From Canna indica (taxonomy: Eukaryota > Streptophyta > Magnoliopsida > Zingiberales > Cannaceae): a stretch of 64,000 nt of DNA. The stretch spans positions 47,510,001-47,574,000 of the forward strand of contig CP136895.1 in assembly GCA_034359265.1 (NCBI GenBank), in the 5' to 3' direction. Below, piece by piece: positions 10,737 through 23,083 of this stretch; within the stretch, counting starts at the first letter, position 1, and each line of letters starts with the position of its first letter. Under the pieces are notes generated by a model, which did no database searches, was not told the origin of the DNA, and saw nothing but the letters and a program-made list of their open reading frames with translations. The translations under genes were made by a program, and so were the position numbers.

Positions 10737-13288
10737 TGTCACACCCCAACTGAGGGGAGTGTGACTGGCAAGGCCTATATCCTACCCTGTAGCCTACTGT
10801 CTACACTAACATATAAGAAACCAGAACATATCGATAAAAAGAAACCACAACGAAATTTTTATCTAAAGTTTTCAAAGTTCACAATATATGTTTTCAAACC
10901 AAAGAAGAAAACCAACATCAAAACAAATAGAACATCTCAAATATCAAAGTTTTACAAACTTATCCAAAACACAATGTTAGTGCAGAAAAGGAAACAACTA
11001 CTATATGACACTAGACTATGACCCAAGGACGCCGCTACGAGATACGGCACCACCACCTACCCTCCAGCTGCGCCATGCCGATAAGCCAAAATCACTGCTC
11101 GTGCTCTGCAAAAAAACAAAGAAAAAAACTGTGAGTCCACTTGGGACTCAGTGAGCGGTTCTTACGAATCTCCACATAATCCTCAATAACTCATGCATAA
11201 CATATAAGGCAACATAATGTATATTCAGCGAGGTAAGCTACTTTTAATATAACTACTAACCCCATGGATCATTCTGTATACACAGTATATGTGAAAATCT
11301 GCCATCTTGGCCTATCAAGCCTCCGACATCCGACCCTTGGGCCTACTTATGGTATTAAAATCCCGACTATAGTCGGCCCTACCATACAAGGTGGAATCAC
11401 ACTGGCCGTTCGGCCACATCATATCAAGATGTAAACAACAAATCACGAGCCATCGACTAGGATGGTCTACTAGTCTCCGGACACCGTCTGGGGTAGGGAT
11501 AGCTAATCCCACCCAACTGGGATCTGACACCTAGCGGGCCCGCTGGTGCATCTCAAGACCCAATAACTGGCCGAGCTAAAAGTTGGTAATTCCCGACCTC
11601 CACGCTTCTCGGCGGACCATCTCAAGCACATCACACAATCATGTGTCCTAGGGTTTCCTTATATACACTTCGGGCCATTGCCTGTATCCGGCCCAAAGCC
11701 GGTCTGCAGGGTCAACAAATTAATGCTGCCCTTTCAAATTGTGCACACCTAATGGTTCAAGGTTTCCAAAAATGTTTACTAGCAGTCCTAGAAGTTATGT
11801 CATCTCCTAGCATCTCACAACATCCTACACGTTGCCTAGCGTTATACGCTACCTTGGGTGAGGAATTCTATGAACCGATCTCGGAATTTCACCGATGAAT
11901 ATTTCAGGACAGCATGTGTACATCACTTACCAAATTAATTTCGGATAGTAACATCATGAAGAACCGAAATAAAAAAGTAAGTAATGTAGATGTTAAACCC
12001 ATATGGAACGTACACTAAGCATAGCAACAACTAAACATGATATGAACAATTAAATGAAACCTTTCTTGTCTACATATACTATATAAGTATTAGCAAGAAC
12101 ATTTCCAATTTGATAATATAAATCTATCCCAACAATTCACAACATGAATATGGATTAACATTAACGTGAATATGAATAAATATTAAACGGAGGGATATGA
12201 ACAACTACACAAAATCGTTCTCTTCCTCCACCTTTTCATTTATCGCCCGAAGCTTGAGCAAGGTCACCCTTGCTCGGCCGATCAATCCATGTGGGAAGGG
12301 GCTGGAATCTATGCATTTTAACCAATGGAACAGTAAACATAAACTTCAAATTGAATTTAACATTTAAACGTGACGGTGCGGGTTAAGACGATAAAATACA
12401 AGATCCAACAATCCAATACAAACAGTCCTACTTTTTCCCCTTCTACTGCTCGGCCAACTCAAGCAAGATGATAACCATGCTCGGTCGAACATCTAAGGGT
12501 GGTGGACATGGCTGCGATGTCCACACGATTGTCAATCCAAAAGCAAAATAAGCGAATACAAGTCGATGCGCAAGTTGCGAGACAAGCGAAGAAATTGGGG
12601 AAAATTTTGGCATGACCTTTCCCCTTTTCCTCGACTCGGCCAACCCCTTAAAACAAGAAATCGACATGTATAAAACCACAAAATCACAGCATATACAATG
12701 ATCTAAGAATCTAACATGGAGAAACAACTCAATCGGCAAAACTCGCGAAGAAGAATCCCAATTTCAAAATCTATGGGGCCGGCCACCCGCCTCCCCTCAA
12801 CATCTATCCAACCACTCACCTTGATTGAGGAGGATGAAAGATCGAATGACAACAACTTCGAATCTTCCGACGATGATGCGAAATCCCGGATCAACTGAAT
12901 CCCTTTTCCCCTTGCTTCTTCTCCCCCTCTCTTAGGCGCTGCCTTGTGCAACTCAAAGATGAGTCACACGACACAAGGATGAGGGATTTTAATCCCTCAT
13001 CTAGCCTTCCATATAGGTTCTTGACTCACTTGACACCTACTCAAGACTCGACTAAACCCGGACTCGACTTGGGTTCCGACTCAACCCACAACATGAGTCG
13101 ATTTAAACTTGATTTAAGGTATGATTGCATAAAAGGAAAGTCAATCACCCAATTAAATTTCATACACCAAGGGTTGAGTCATACCTTTTCACTCGAGGTG
13201 ATCCTGAGGCTCGACTCAACTATCCCCGGGTCCGGCTCGCTGCACCAAAATAGTTTTTTATATTAGGATTTTTTTTTCGGGTCTTACA
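10737..13288 (-). repeat. 3' LTR of gypsy GA3
   Basis: A full-length GA family LTR (2552 bases) bounded by TGTCACACC and GGGTCTTACA. The minus-strand polypurine tract GGGGGGAAGA follows at 13289-13303. Short ORFs within it are not supported as genes. Confidence 0.9.
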
Positions 13289-13300
13289 ATCTTCCCCCCT

Positions 13301-13628
13301 TGAGGGAAATTCATCCTCAAAATTACTTGAATGCCAAGGACTTACTGGCTCCTCGAATAAGGAAGGGTAGCACTCTCTCATGTCCTGCTCTATCTCCCAA
13401 GTGGCCTCTTGCCCAGAATGGTGCTCCCATCGGACCTTTACCAGGGGAATTTCTTTGGACCTTAGCTTTCTGACTTGGCGGTCAAGGATCTCTATCGACC
13501 TTTCCTCCAATGAGACCGCTGAATCTATCTCAACAGCAAAAGGTTCAATCACATGCGAATCATCTTTCACATATTTCTGAAGCATGGATACATGGAACAC
13601 CGGGTGAACTCTGCTCAGGTTAGGAGGC
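13301..13628 (-). pseudogene. Chromodomain-type C-terminus of GA3 pol
   Basis: The minus-strand translation runs from [17 protein letters not shown] to the chromodomain-like [15 protein letters not shown] and YPSLFEEP, as in GA1. The frame continues across the CACTA-1 insertion into 20524 once one copy of the GGC duplication is removed. This shows that CACTA-1 landed inside an already present gypsy element. Confidence 0.85.
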
Positions 13629-13639
13629 CACTACTAGAA

Positions 13640-13942
13640 ACTTGATCTTCAGCAACTGCTATCAGCAACGGCCGCTCAAGCCGTTGCTATTTGCAACGGC
13701 ATTCTTACGGCCGCCCGAGCCGTTGCAGATATTTGTATCTGCAACGGCGTTCTAACGGATACCCGAGCCATTGCGGATTATTTTAATTATCAGCAACGGC
13801 TTTCTGACGGAAAGGCGAGTCATTGCTGATTTTTTAATCTTCAGCAACGGCTTGCTAACGGATAAGTGAGCCGTTGCTGATGATAACTTATCAGCAAAGG
13901 CTTTCTAACGGGCGAGTGAGCCGTTGCTGATAAGTTTATATA
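13640..13942. repeat. 5' subterminal repeats of CACTA-1
   Basis: About five tandem units each hold CAGCAACGGC and its inverse GCCGTTGCTG around a short CTAACGGATA-like spacer, so each unit can fold on itself. In En/Spm such subterminal motifs bind the TNPA protein. The matching block is at 20141-20510, and the copies in CACTA-2 lie at 31386-31812. Confidence 0.8.
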
Positions 13943-14292
13943 GGGCACGCTCTCGCGCCCGACCCTTCTTCCTCCCGCTGCTGCCGCCGCCGCTCTTGCC
14001 GACGCCTCTCGCCGCTGCTGCTGACGCTGACGCCTCTCGCCGCCGCTGCCGCTGCTGCCGGTATGTTGATCGGCCGGCCGGCTCTCACTATGTTTCGGCC
14101 GGAGTATAGGTTAAAATCCAACCGAAACCCTATTTCTAGGGTTTCGGCCGGCGGCGGACGGCCTATGGCCGCCGCCGGACCTTCTACAGTGGTCGGACAG
14201 TGTGTCCGGCCGAAATTATTGTTTTGAAATTGTTAATTAATTGTTTAGATTAATTGTTTAATTTGTTAGATTAATTATTAGTGTTTAGATTA

Positions 14293-14405
14293 ATTTCGGA
14301 CGCGCGCCGGAATCGTCCAATTTGGACTCGCGCCGGAATCGTCCACTTCGGACTCGCGCCGGAATCGTCCACTTCGGACGCGCGCCGAAATCGTCCAATA
14401 TGGAC
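14293..14405 (+). repeat. 26-bp tandem repeat in CACTA-1 leader
   Basis: About four copies of a GC-rich 26-base unit with core GCGCCGGAATCGTCCA and a GTCCAcTTcGGAC inverted motif. A decayed remnant lies in CACTA-2 near 30655-30695. An ORF through it is a by-product of the repeat. The flanking GCC/CTGCCGC-rich stretch 13960-14060 is low complexity. Confidence 0.7.
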
Positions 14406-14574
14406 TCGAACTGTCTCGAAACATTTAGAAAATAATCATCCATCCGACGAGTTGATATGTTTCACGTACGCATCGACGAATCGGATATGATTTAGCAAAA
14501 CCTTAGATCCGTTCGGGAATATTATGTTCGTGTAAAAGAAGTAGATGATCTTTTATACGACGTACAATTCTTGA

Positions 14575-14821
14575 ATTGTCCCTGATTGGACAATTTGGGA
14601 ATATAGTTATTTGTACTGCACTTATGTTTTTATTTTAACTGTTAACTAATTATTCTAAAATTCGGCAACATCTCTCTTGTTCTCCGATACGCGCCCAGAT
14701 GATATGCGTATTCGGAGAACTGTAGGGAGATGCTGTCGAAATTTAGAATAATTAGTTAACAGTTAAAATAAAAACGTAAGTGTAATACGAATAACATAAA
14801 TCCCGAATGGAATAGGACAAT
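14575..14821. repeat. Long palindrome upstream of CACTA-1 transposase
   Basis: Arms 14575-14692 and 14706-14821 are imperfect inverted copies (about 117 bases each) around a 13-base loop. The longest perfect block lies around TTTTATTTTAACTGTTAACT. It ends 48 bases before the transposase ATG, so it lies in the 5' untranslated region or the promoter. CACTA-2 has the same structure. Confidence 0.85.
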
Positions 14822-14869
14822 CTCACCTAAAGACATTAACCAAAGAAATTGTCATTGATTGACAGAATC

Positions 14870-17800
14870 ATGTCGGCTGATCGAAGTTGGATGTACCGAC
14901 GTCTTGATCGTGGAGCTTTAACGAATGAGTTTCGATTAGGCGTAACGTACTTCCTAAATTTCGCCTATTCGAATCGGAATTTTGTTAGCATGGGTGATCA
15001 AATCCGATGTTCGTGCCGCATTTGTTCAAATGGACGATTTTTGGATCGGGAGACTGTCACTCTGCATCTATATAGCAAAGGATTTGCACCAAGATATTTT
15101 CTATGGACTTGTCACGGGGAGTCACGCGAAGTCGGGACGTCGAGCAATCCTGTCGTTCAGACATATGGTGAATCTTCCTCTGCTGGTGCTTCTTCATCCG
15201 GTCAATGTAATCCCTATAGAACTATGATACTTGATAGTCTTGGGGGTCAATTCCGCCTGAATGATAATGTTGATCGGCCAGTTCTTCAGACATCAGTCCC
15301 ACCAGATACTACAGTGGTTGATATCACAGAAGTAGGGGCTGCGGTAGAGATTGAATTACCGAATAAAGAAGCTGCAGAATTTTACGAGATGTTGAAAGCT
15401 GCCGATGAACCTTTGTATGAGAATTGTCCTAAATACACTAGGTTTTCAGCAATGACACAGCTCTTAAACATCAAGGCCGATTGTAATATCAGCGGAGTTG
15501 CGTATGATCGGATTGCTGGATTGATTAATGGAATGCTGCCTACTGATAACAAGTTTGAGCCTACTTTTTATAAGACTAAAAAGCTAATGAGAAAATTGGG
15601 GCTTGGGTACGAAAAAATACACGCGTGCCAAAATAACTGCATTTTATATTATAAAGAAAATGTACAGTTGGATAAATGCCCTGTATGTCAACACCCTCGT
15701 TACAAGGAGAAGAAATCGGTCCGACAGAAAAATATCCCGTTTAAGGTGCTTCGGTATTTTCCACTAACACCGAGGCTTCAAAGATTATTCATGTCGGAAA
15801 AGACAGCCCCCTACATGAGTTGGCATGCAAGAAGTCGTGATGATACAGTAATGACTCATCCATCTGACAGTGAAGCATGGAAACATTTTGATACATGTTA
15901 TCCTTCATTTTCTATGGATACTAAAAATATCAGATTGGGATTGTGCACAGATGGTTTTAATCCGTTTGGACATTCTGCAACTCCTTATTCAGTTTGGCCA
16001 GTGCTGCTGACAGTTTATAATTTGCCACCGTCAATGTGCATGAAAGATGAATATATTTATCTTTCGATGATTATTCCGGGTCCTAAGGGTCCGCGAAAAG
16101 AAATTGACATATTTCTCAGACCCTTGATAGATGAATTGAAAACATTGTGGACTGAGGGAGCTGTCACTTATGATTGTCATCGGAAGCAAAACTTCAATTT
16201 AAAGGCCGCGGTCTTGTGGACAATCAATGATTTCCCCGCGTACGGCATGTTGTCGGGTTGGAGCACTCACGGCCGACTCTCTTGCCCGTATTGTATGGAA
16301 CACTCTAAATCAATCAGTCTTCAGAACGGACGAAAAATCTCATTCTTTGATTGTCATCGTCGATTCCTACCGGTTAATCATCAGTATCGAAGGAATCGTA
16401 ATAAATTTACTAAGGGCAGAGTCGAAAGAGATGGGCCACCACCGATGTTGTCTGGTGAACAAATGTTAGCACGTGTTTCAGCACTTCCTGATATAGTATT
16501 TGGTCGCAATGAAAGAGTGTCAGGTTTTGGCCAAACACACAACTGGGTGAAAAAAAGTATCTTTTGGGAATTGCCCTATTGGAGTTCATTATTGATTCGA
16601 CATAATTTAGATGTCATGCACATTGAAAAAAATGTGTTTGATAATATTTTCAATACTGTGATGGATATTTCTGGAAAAACTAAAGATAATGTCAAAGCCC
16701 GACATGATCTGAAAATACTTTGTAAAAGACCAGAGTTGGAGTTACAAGAGGTCAACGAACGATATCTGAAATCGAAGGCCCTATATGTGTTAAATAAACA
16801 ACAGATCAAAGATGTTTGTCAATGGGTAAAAGAACTCAGATTACCCGATGGATATGCTTCAAACTTATCTCGATGTGTGAACGTCGATGATTGCAAAATA
16901 TCAGGGATGAAGAGCCATGATTGTCATGTATTCATGCAGAGATTACTTCCGATCGCATTTCGAGATCTTCTACCTGATAATATTTGGGGTCCGTTGACTG
17001 AATTAAGTATGTTTTTTAGAAGCATCTGTGCAAATGTCCTTCGAGTCGAAGATATGTCAACACTTGAAAATAATATTGTTGAAATCATATGCAAGCTGGA
17101 GCAGTTTTTCCCTCCTGCATTTTTTGACTCGATGGAGCATCTACCGCAGCTGTTGAAGGATCAATATCTGAATCGTATATCATCCAAGAAATTTCAACAT
17201 TCTACTCATTTTACTTTGAATCGACAGTACAGACAAGATTTGATCGTCTTCCACGTAACGACGACGGGGGTGTTCGACATTCAGATGGAGGTTTAAATAT
17301 ATTTTGTCACTCTGGTCGTGCTTTTGGTTCTCGTCCATCTCGACACTTAAGCGATGAAGAGTATCATTTGGCACACTTGTATGTATTACTCAATTGTCCA
17401 GAGATTGAACAATTCATTGAAATATTTGACATTGAGATGGTGCAAAAATACTCTATTCACAACGATCAAGAATTGGAGAGATTACGGAATCGTGATTTCC
17501 CTACTTGGATTCAGACTTACAGCAAAGATCACAGAGCTGAAATAGATGAAAAAATATTTGAGTTTGTTAGTGGACCGTCGCGACTTGTGTCGTGCTATAG
17601 CGGATATTTTGTTAACGGGTATAAATTTCACACGATTGAATATTCATTTGCAAAGAAGACGATGAATGCTGGGGTCTGCGTGAAAGGGACAACCTATGTT
17701 GAATGTGATATGGATTTTTATGGACTGGTGGAAGAAGTGATAGAGTTGCACTACTTCGGCTTGAAATCAGTGATCCTATTTAGATGTCATTGGTTCGATA

Positions 17801-18243
17801 CAACAAAAAGGGGCATGAAAGTTCATCCAAAATACAAACTTGTTGAGGTTAATTACAAATCGAAATTGGCAGCAAATGAGCCTTTTATATTGGCATCACA
17901 AGCCGAACAAGTATATTACGCGAAGTATCCAGCTTGAAATAAAGATAGAGCAGATTGGCGTGTAGTCTGTAAGACAAAAGGTAGAGGAAAAATTGATCCG
18001 ATAGTAGGAGAAAATGATCCTCCTGGTTTCTATCAAGAAGATGATCTTCCTGCTGTGGATCGTATTATTCCAATACTCGAGGATGCAGACACAACGTCAA
18101 TTCAATTAGAAGTTGAATATGCTGATGATGACGATCATGAAATTGAGGAAGCTGGAGATGAAGAAGATGAAGAAGAGGAAGAAGAGGAAGAAGAGGAAGA
18201 AGAAGAAGAATTCGAAGACTATTATTCAGATGATGAAGAATAA
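14870..18243 (+). pseudogene. TNP2-type CACTA transposase (TNPD-like) with DUF4218/DUF4216 tail
   Basis: The main frame runs from ATG 14870 (MSADRSWMYRRLDRG) to 17296. Domains in order: Transpos_assoc with a CxCxxC cluster (~1-85); TNP2/Transposase_21 (~180-600) with TDGFNPFGHS and LDVMHIEKN, which hold the likely DDE Asp residues; then DUF4218 and DUF4216 (17190-17937); then a very acidic Asp/Glu tail (18118-18240). Its role would be cutting at the CACTA ends. Breaks: near 17150-17190 part of DUF4218 is missing and the frame shifts (the correct frame resumes at EISTF); TGA at 17935-17937 replaces an expected Trp before NKDRADW. The upstream ATG-less extension at 14849 is not used. The intact N-terminal ~760 residues suggest recent loss. 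Confidence 0.9.
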
Positions 18244-18318
18244 TTGTAAAGTATATATTTTATTAAATATATCTCTACTATTTATACAATAATCTGATTA
18301 TATGTCTGTTCGACAGAT

Positions 18319-19854
18319 ATGTCTGGTCGTGGTTATCGACGCAGGAGAGTTTCGGAGTCTCCGATCGGTGAGACTCCAGCACTTACTCATGCTGCTGATC
18401 CTCCTGTTGCTGATCCTCATTCCGATGATACTGCCGAGGCTAGTACATCCAGAAGTAGGCGGCCACGCGGGCCGAACAGGTGGCAGCCTCCACCAGCCAC
18501 AGAGTCACGTAGATTGATTAGCGTGATTGGGGAGCGGTAATATATCATGAATTATGAATCATTACAAATTCATTATATCATAATATAATATTAAAATTTA
18601 TTTTTGTTGTGCAGGTTCGAGCAAGAAGAAGTGCCGAGGAGCATTTCTTCTACTATTCGACGATACATGCACGGGGCATGGCCTACGTGGTCTCACGTGC
18701 CTAGCGAGCACGTCGACATGTTATGGCGCGAGTTTGAGGCACGTATTATTATTATTTTTTACATGCATGATGATATATTAATATTGGTACTAATATTATT
18801 ATTTTGCAGGCTCGCTATACATGGGCCGAGGACCAGAGGCCCTTCATTTACGCTGCCTGGGAGGCTATTTCCCGGGCAAGGTACAACGGGCAGCTGGGGC
18901 AGGCTCGGTCCCAAGCGATGGCCCGAGCTGGGACCACTAACATCGCGGAGACTCGGGGATACGGCCCCGGTTGGATTACTCTGGATATATGGGACCAGCT
19001 CGTGGGGATATGGTCGACGGATCGATGGCAGGAGGTTTCTCGGAATGCGGCTAGAAATCGCATGTCGGGAGGAGCAGCGCGTCACACCGGCGGCTCTGTT
19101 GCATTTGTAGTGCACGCAAACCGTATGGTAAGTATATCTTTTAATTATATATTTTATTTGTTATTATGTGTACTAATTAATGTATTTGTTTTGTAAATGT
19201 AGACGACGGTGTCGGATGACGGGACTGTCCAGCGACCCTCCCCGATGACGGTGTTTGAGCGGACTCACCGTCGAGCACATGGGACGGGGGAGTACATCCA
19301 CAACCGCGCTGCATACATTATGGTAATTATATATTTGTTTAAATTATTCATTATATATTTATAATTTAAGTTTTATGATAAATATTAAACAAAAAATCAA
19401 ACTCGAGTAGGAGACCTACAGCCACACGGTGGTGCAGCGCGGGGGTACCCCCGAGGACTTTGACGCAGCATCGTGGGTCGAGGCCGCAGGTGGCTGGGAC
19501 CATGGCCGCATATATGGCTTCGCACATAGTGGTCATGCGCGAGCTGTACTAGGGCCACTTGGGGCACCGACCCCTCCGGTCGCTGATGAGCGGCCGTCCA
19601 CCTCTAGATCCAGTTATGATCATAGTAATAGGATAAGGATACTAGAGGAGACGGTCGCGCGTCAGACTGAGATGATGGAGCGTCAGAGTCAGACGATGGC
19701 GAATATAGAAGCTATGCTACGCAACTTGTCAGGTCATCCCGAAGCAGTCATCTCTTCGGCATCATCTAATCCATCGTCCTCGAGTCAGTCCACGCCGGTG
19801 TACACTCAAGCGCTCCAGACCCCGCCATATAATCCAGACCATCCTCCATCGTGA
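18319..19854 (+). CDS. Transposase_24 family protein (TNPA-like) of CACTA-1, five exons, apparently intact
   Basis: Exons read as 18319-18536, 18615-18738, 18810-19127, 19203-19322 and 19411-19854, totalling 1224 bases (407 codons plus stop) with no internal stop. Introns are AT-rich with ordinary acceptors (TGTGCAG, TTTTGCAG, AATGTAG, CGAGTAG). Intron 2 needs a GC donor (GAG/GCACGT). The start is MSGRGYRRRR (basic, Ser/Pro-rich). The core around WPTWSHVPSEHVDMLWREFE and the following exon resemble plant Transposase_24 (Ptta/En/Spm). A short coiled coil (RILEETVARQTEMMERQ) and a Ser/Pro tail follow. In En/Spm the equivalent protein binds subterminal repeats and works with the transposase. The start follows the TNP2 end by 75 bases. 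The exon model is mine, from sequence only. Confidence 0.82.
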
Positions 19855-20140
19855 TCGTGAGATTTTTTGTTTGGATATTGAACTTGTTTAACTTATTTTG
19901 TTTGGATATTGATACTTCAATTTTGCATTTGAATTGTTTTTATACTATCGTGGATAATTATCAATATAAATATAATTGTTTTGATGTATATCTTGGTGTG
20001 TTTGTGATGTGTGAATGAATGTGTATGAGGTGTTTGTGATGTGTGAATGAATGTGTGTATGAGGGTATGGGTGTGTGAGTTATGTATCAGATAAATGTAT
20101 CAATGTATCAATGGAAATTTGAAATTTTCAAATTTTCTGG
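19855..20140 (+). other. 3' spacer of CACTA-1
   Basis: AT-rich noncoding stretch between the TNPA-like stop codon and the subterminal repeats. It holds a duplicated GTGTTTGTGATGTGTGAATG motif (about 19998-20060). I see no gene. Confidence 0.6.
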
Positions 20141-20510
20141 TTGCAGGTATATGTCATCAGCAACGACTTTCCCACGGGCGTCCGTGGGAAAGCCGTTGCT
20201 AAAAGTGTATCGAAAGCCGTTGCTGATGACCTACAGCAACGGCTTAGCGACGGAGTTTTACTAACGGTGTTGCTACGGACTCAGCGGCCGTTGCTATTAA
20301 TCTTATCAGCAACGGCTCTGGGGTCTGTGGCAAAACCATTGCTGATAATGTTTTTAGCGACGGCCCGAGTGGCCGTTGCTGATAATGTTTTGAGCGACGG
20401 CCCGAGCGTTCGTTGCTGATCCGTTGCTAAGTCATCAACAACGCGACTTTCTGTCACGGCTCTATTGCAACGGCTCAGCAACGACATCAGCCGTTGCTGA
20501 TGACCATTTT
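20141..20510. repeat. 3' subterminal repeats of CACTA-1
   Basis: Repeated CAGCAACGGC, GCCGTTGCTG and GCGACGGCCCGAG motifs in both orientations, running up to the terminal TCTAGTAGTG. They mirror 13640-13942. ORFs here are by-products of the repeat. Confidence 0.8.
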
Positions 20511-20523
20511 TCTAGTAGTGGGC

Positions 20524-21600
20524 AAAGCCAACTCATAAGCCCCCTCGCCCCTCCGCTTCAGAATAGGGAAAGACCCAATGAACCTAGGGCTCAGCTTTCG
20601 TTTCTTCCCAAACCAGACCACCCCTTTCATAGGAGAGACCTTCAGAAAGACTAAATCACCCTCGGTGAATTCCAATTCTCTGGCTTTCTTGTCGGCATAC
20701 ATTTTCTGTCAACTTTGGGCCACCAGCAATCTTTCCTTTATGGCTTTCACTTTTTCTACTCCCTGCTCAACCAGATTAGGACCCACCATAAGTGATTCCC
20801 CGGCCTCAAACCAGCCCATCGGAGACCTACACCGCCGCCCATACAAGGCCTCAAAAGGAGCCATGCCAATGCTACTGTGATAGCTATTGTTGTAGGCGAA
20901 CTCTATCAGCGGTAGGGCTGTGAACTGGGTACCGCGATCGGATATAATCATCACCAGGGTACCATGGTATGCCACAATCTTGTCCAAGAATAGTCGGGTG
21001 TACTACTTCGCAGAGAAGGTAGTCTTCACTGGAATGAAGTGTGCGGTCTTGGTTAACCGGTCCACTACCATCCAAATGGAGTCAAAGTCGCCTTTTGACT
21101 TAGGCAACCCAGTCACCAAATCCATGGTGATCTTCTCCCACTTCCACTTGGGTACTTTGAGGTTTTGCAGCAGCCCCGCGGGCTTCAGGAGTTCGGCCTT
21201 CACTTGCTGGCAGACCAAATATTTGGATACAAACTCTGCTATCTCTCTTTTCATGCCCTTCCACCAGTAATGCTGCCTTAAATCCTGGTACATCTTGTTG
21301 GCCCCCGGATGCATCGTATAAGTGGAATGATGACCCAGCTCCAGGACTTGCCTGCTCACCTCTGCCATATCCGGCACCACGATCCGATCTTTGAATTCAG
21401 CACACCCTCTAAGTCCACCCTGAACCCATTCTCTGCATCGCCCCCCTGCACAAAATCCTTTGCCAATGCACAGAAGGCGTCCTCTCCCTGCGCAACACGC
21501 GGCATATCCACCAGTGTGGATTGTACCCGTAGGTGTGCCACCAAGGCACCTAAAGCTGACACTGATAAGATTGTACCCCCATCTAGGCACAACGCCACCG
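20524..21600 (-). pseudogene. GA3 integrase
   Basis: Minus strand, from the HHCC region (LGHHSTYTMHPG, again SKYLVCQQ with Tyr for the first Cys) through MDLVTGLPKSKGDFD to SDRGTQFT and the tail [16 protein letters not shown]. After GTQFT the reading jumps to LPLIEFAYNN. About 55 residues are deleted, including the catalytic Glu and the GQSERT block that GA1 still has. A stop near 20708 and frame breaks near 21003 add to the decay. The upstream linker is also degraded. Confidence 0.88.
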
Positions 21601-21608
21601 CTTAATTT

Positions 21609-22966
21609 CTAAAAATGAGCTAAACTGCCCATAGATTTTCTACTTAGAGCATCTGCTACGATATTTGCTTTCTGCGGGTGGTACACAATGGTGCAGTCAT
21701 AATCCTTCAGGAGCTCCAGCCACCTCCTCTGCCAGAGGTTCAACTCTTTTTTTTGGGTAAGCAGATACTGGAGGCTCTTATGATCCATATAGATCTCGCA
21801 AGCCTCACCATATAGATAATGACGCCAAAGCTTTAGAGCAAAGACCACTGCTGCCAACTCTTGATCATGCGTCGGATAGTTCTTTTCATGAACTTTTAGC
21901 CGACGGGATGCATAGGCTATGACTCTGCCAAACTGCATCAGAACGCAACCCAGGCCAATCCGAGGGGCATCATAGAAGACTACGATCCCTCTTGAGCCAG
22001 AAGGTATAGCCAACACGAGTGCAAATATCAAACATTCCTTGAGCTTCAAGAAGCTCGCCTCGCATTTGGCGTCCCAATCGAATTTAACCTTTTTCTGAGT
22101 CAACCGGGTAAATGGGGCTGCAATCCTGGAGAAGTTCTCTATAACTTTCTGTAGTATCCGGCCAAACCAAGAAAACTGCGGATCTCAGTCACATTGGTTG
22201 GCCGCCTCCAGTTCTGCACCGCCTTCACCTTAGCATGGCCTACCCTTATCCCTTCCTTGGACACCACATGGCCTAGGAACCCTACACTTCCCAACCAGAA
22301 TTCACGCTTGGAAAACTTGGCAAACAACCGGTGCTCTCTGAGGGTTTCTAGGACCATTCTCAGGTGCTTAGAGTGCTCTTCCTCACTCTTGGAGTAGACT
22401 AGAATGTCGCCAATGAAGACGATCACAAAGCTGTTTAGGTACTCCTTAAATACCCTACTCATTAGGTCCATGAAGGTAGCAGGTGCATTGGTCAGACCAA
22501 AGGACACCACTAGAAAGTCGTAGTGACCATAACGAGTCGTGAAGGCAGTCTAAGGCACATCGCAGTCCCGAATTCTCAGCTGATGGTATCTGGACCTCAA
22601 GTCTACCTTAGAGAACCATTGTGCCCCCTGCAGCTGGTCAAACAGATCGTCAATCCTCGACAAAAGATAACGATTCTAGATTATCACCTTATTTAATTGC
22701 ATATAATCGATGCACATGCGCATAGATCCATCCTTCTTCTTTACGAAGAGTACCGGGGCACCCCATGGTGACACGCTCAACCAGATAAAACCCAGGTCTA
22801 GCATCTCTTGCAACTGCTCTTTTAGTTCCCTGAGTTCGGTCGGCGCCATCCGATAGGGTGGAATGGAAATGGGCTTCACCCTGGGCTGTAATTCAATGCA
22901 GAAATCAACAACTCTACTAAGCGGCAACCCTGTAAACTCCTCGGGAACACATCGGGAAACTCGCAA
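21609..22966 (-). pseudogene. GA3 reverse transcriptase and RNase H
   Basis: Order on the minus strand: RT N-terminus (22966-22676, [17 protein letters not shown] and [22 protein letters not shown]), a damaged middle with stops (22675-22511), RT palm (22510-22139, [15 protein letters not shown]), then RNase H (22103-21609, [23 protein letters not shown] and ADALSRKS). The active-site box that should read FIDD reads FIGD at about 22410, removing one of the two adjacent catalytic Asp residues. Frame is lost between palm and RNase H near 22130. Confidence 0.9.
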
Positions 22967-23083
22967 ACTACCTGAGTTCGACCAACATCCCCTGCCGCTT
23001 CCCCCTTCTCTCCAGCCACAGATACGAAGGCTAGGAAGGACTGACAGCCCCCCTAAAGCAGTTTACGAGACTTAAGGGCTGAG

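Larger units (their letters stand above)
13629..20520 (+). mobile_element. CACTA-1: near-complete 6.9-kb En/Spm transposon, TSD GGC
   Basis: The left end is CACTACTAGAAAC and the right end TTTTTCTAGTAGTG. GGC is present at 13626-13628 and 20521-20523. The element carries subterminal CAGCAACGGC repeats at both ends, a 26-bp minisatellite, a long palindrome, a TNP2-type transposase (broken) and a five-exon Transposase_24 gene (readable in full). Two genes, the subterminal repeat layout, the 3-bp TSD and the length all fit the CACTA superfamily. It is the youngest large insertion in this nest. Confidence 0.93.

Noticed and set aside
13924..14121. ORFs rich in Ala/Arg on both strands
   Set aside because: GCC/GCT-rich low-complexity DNA in the CACTA-1 leader, noncoding in the CACTA-2 copy as well.
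18118..18243. Glu/Asp run as a separate small protein
   Set aside because: It is the acidic tail of the TNP2-type frame, beyond one TGA; not an independent gene.
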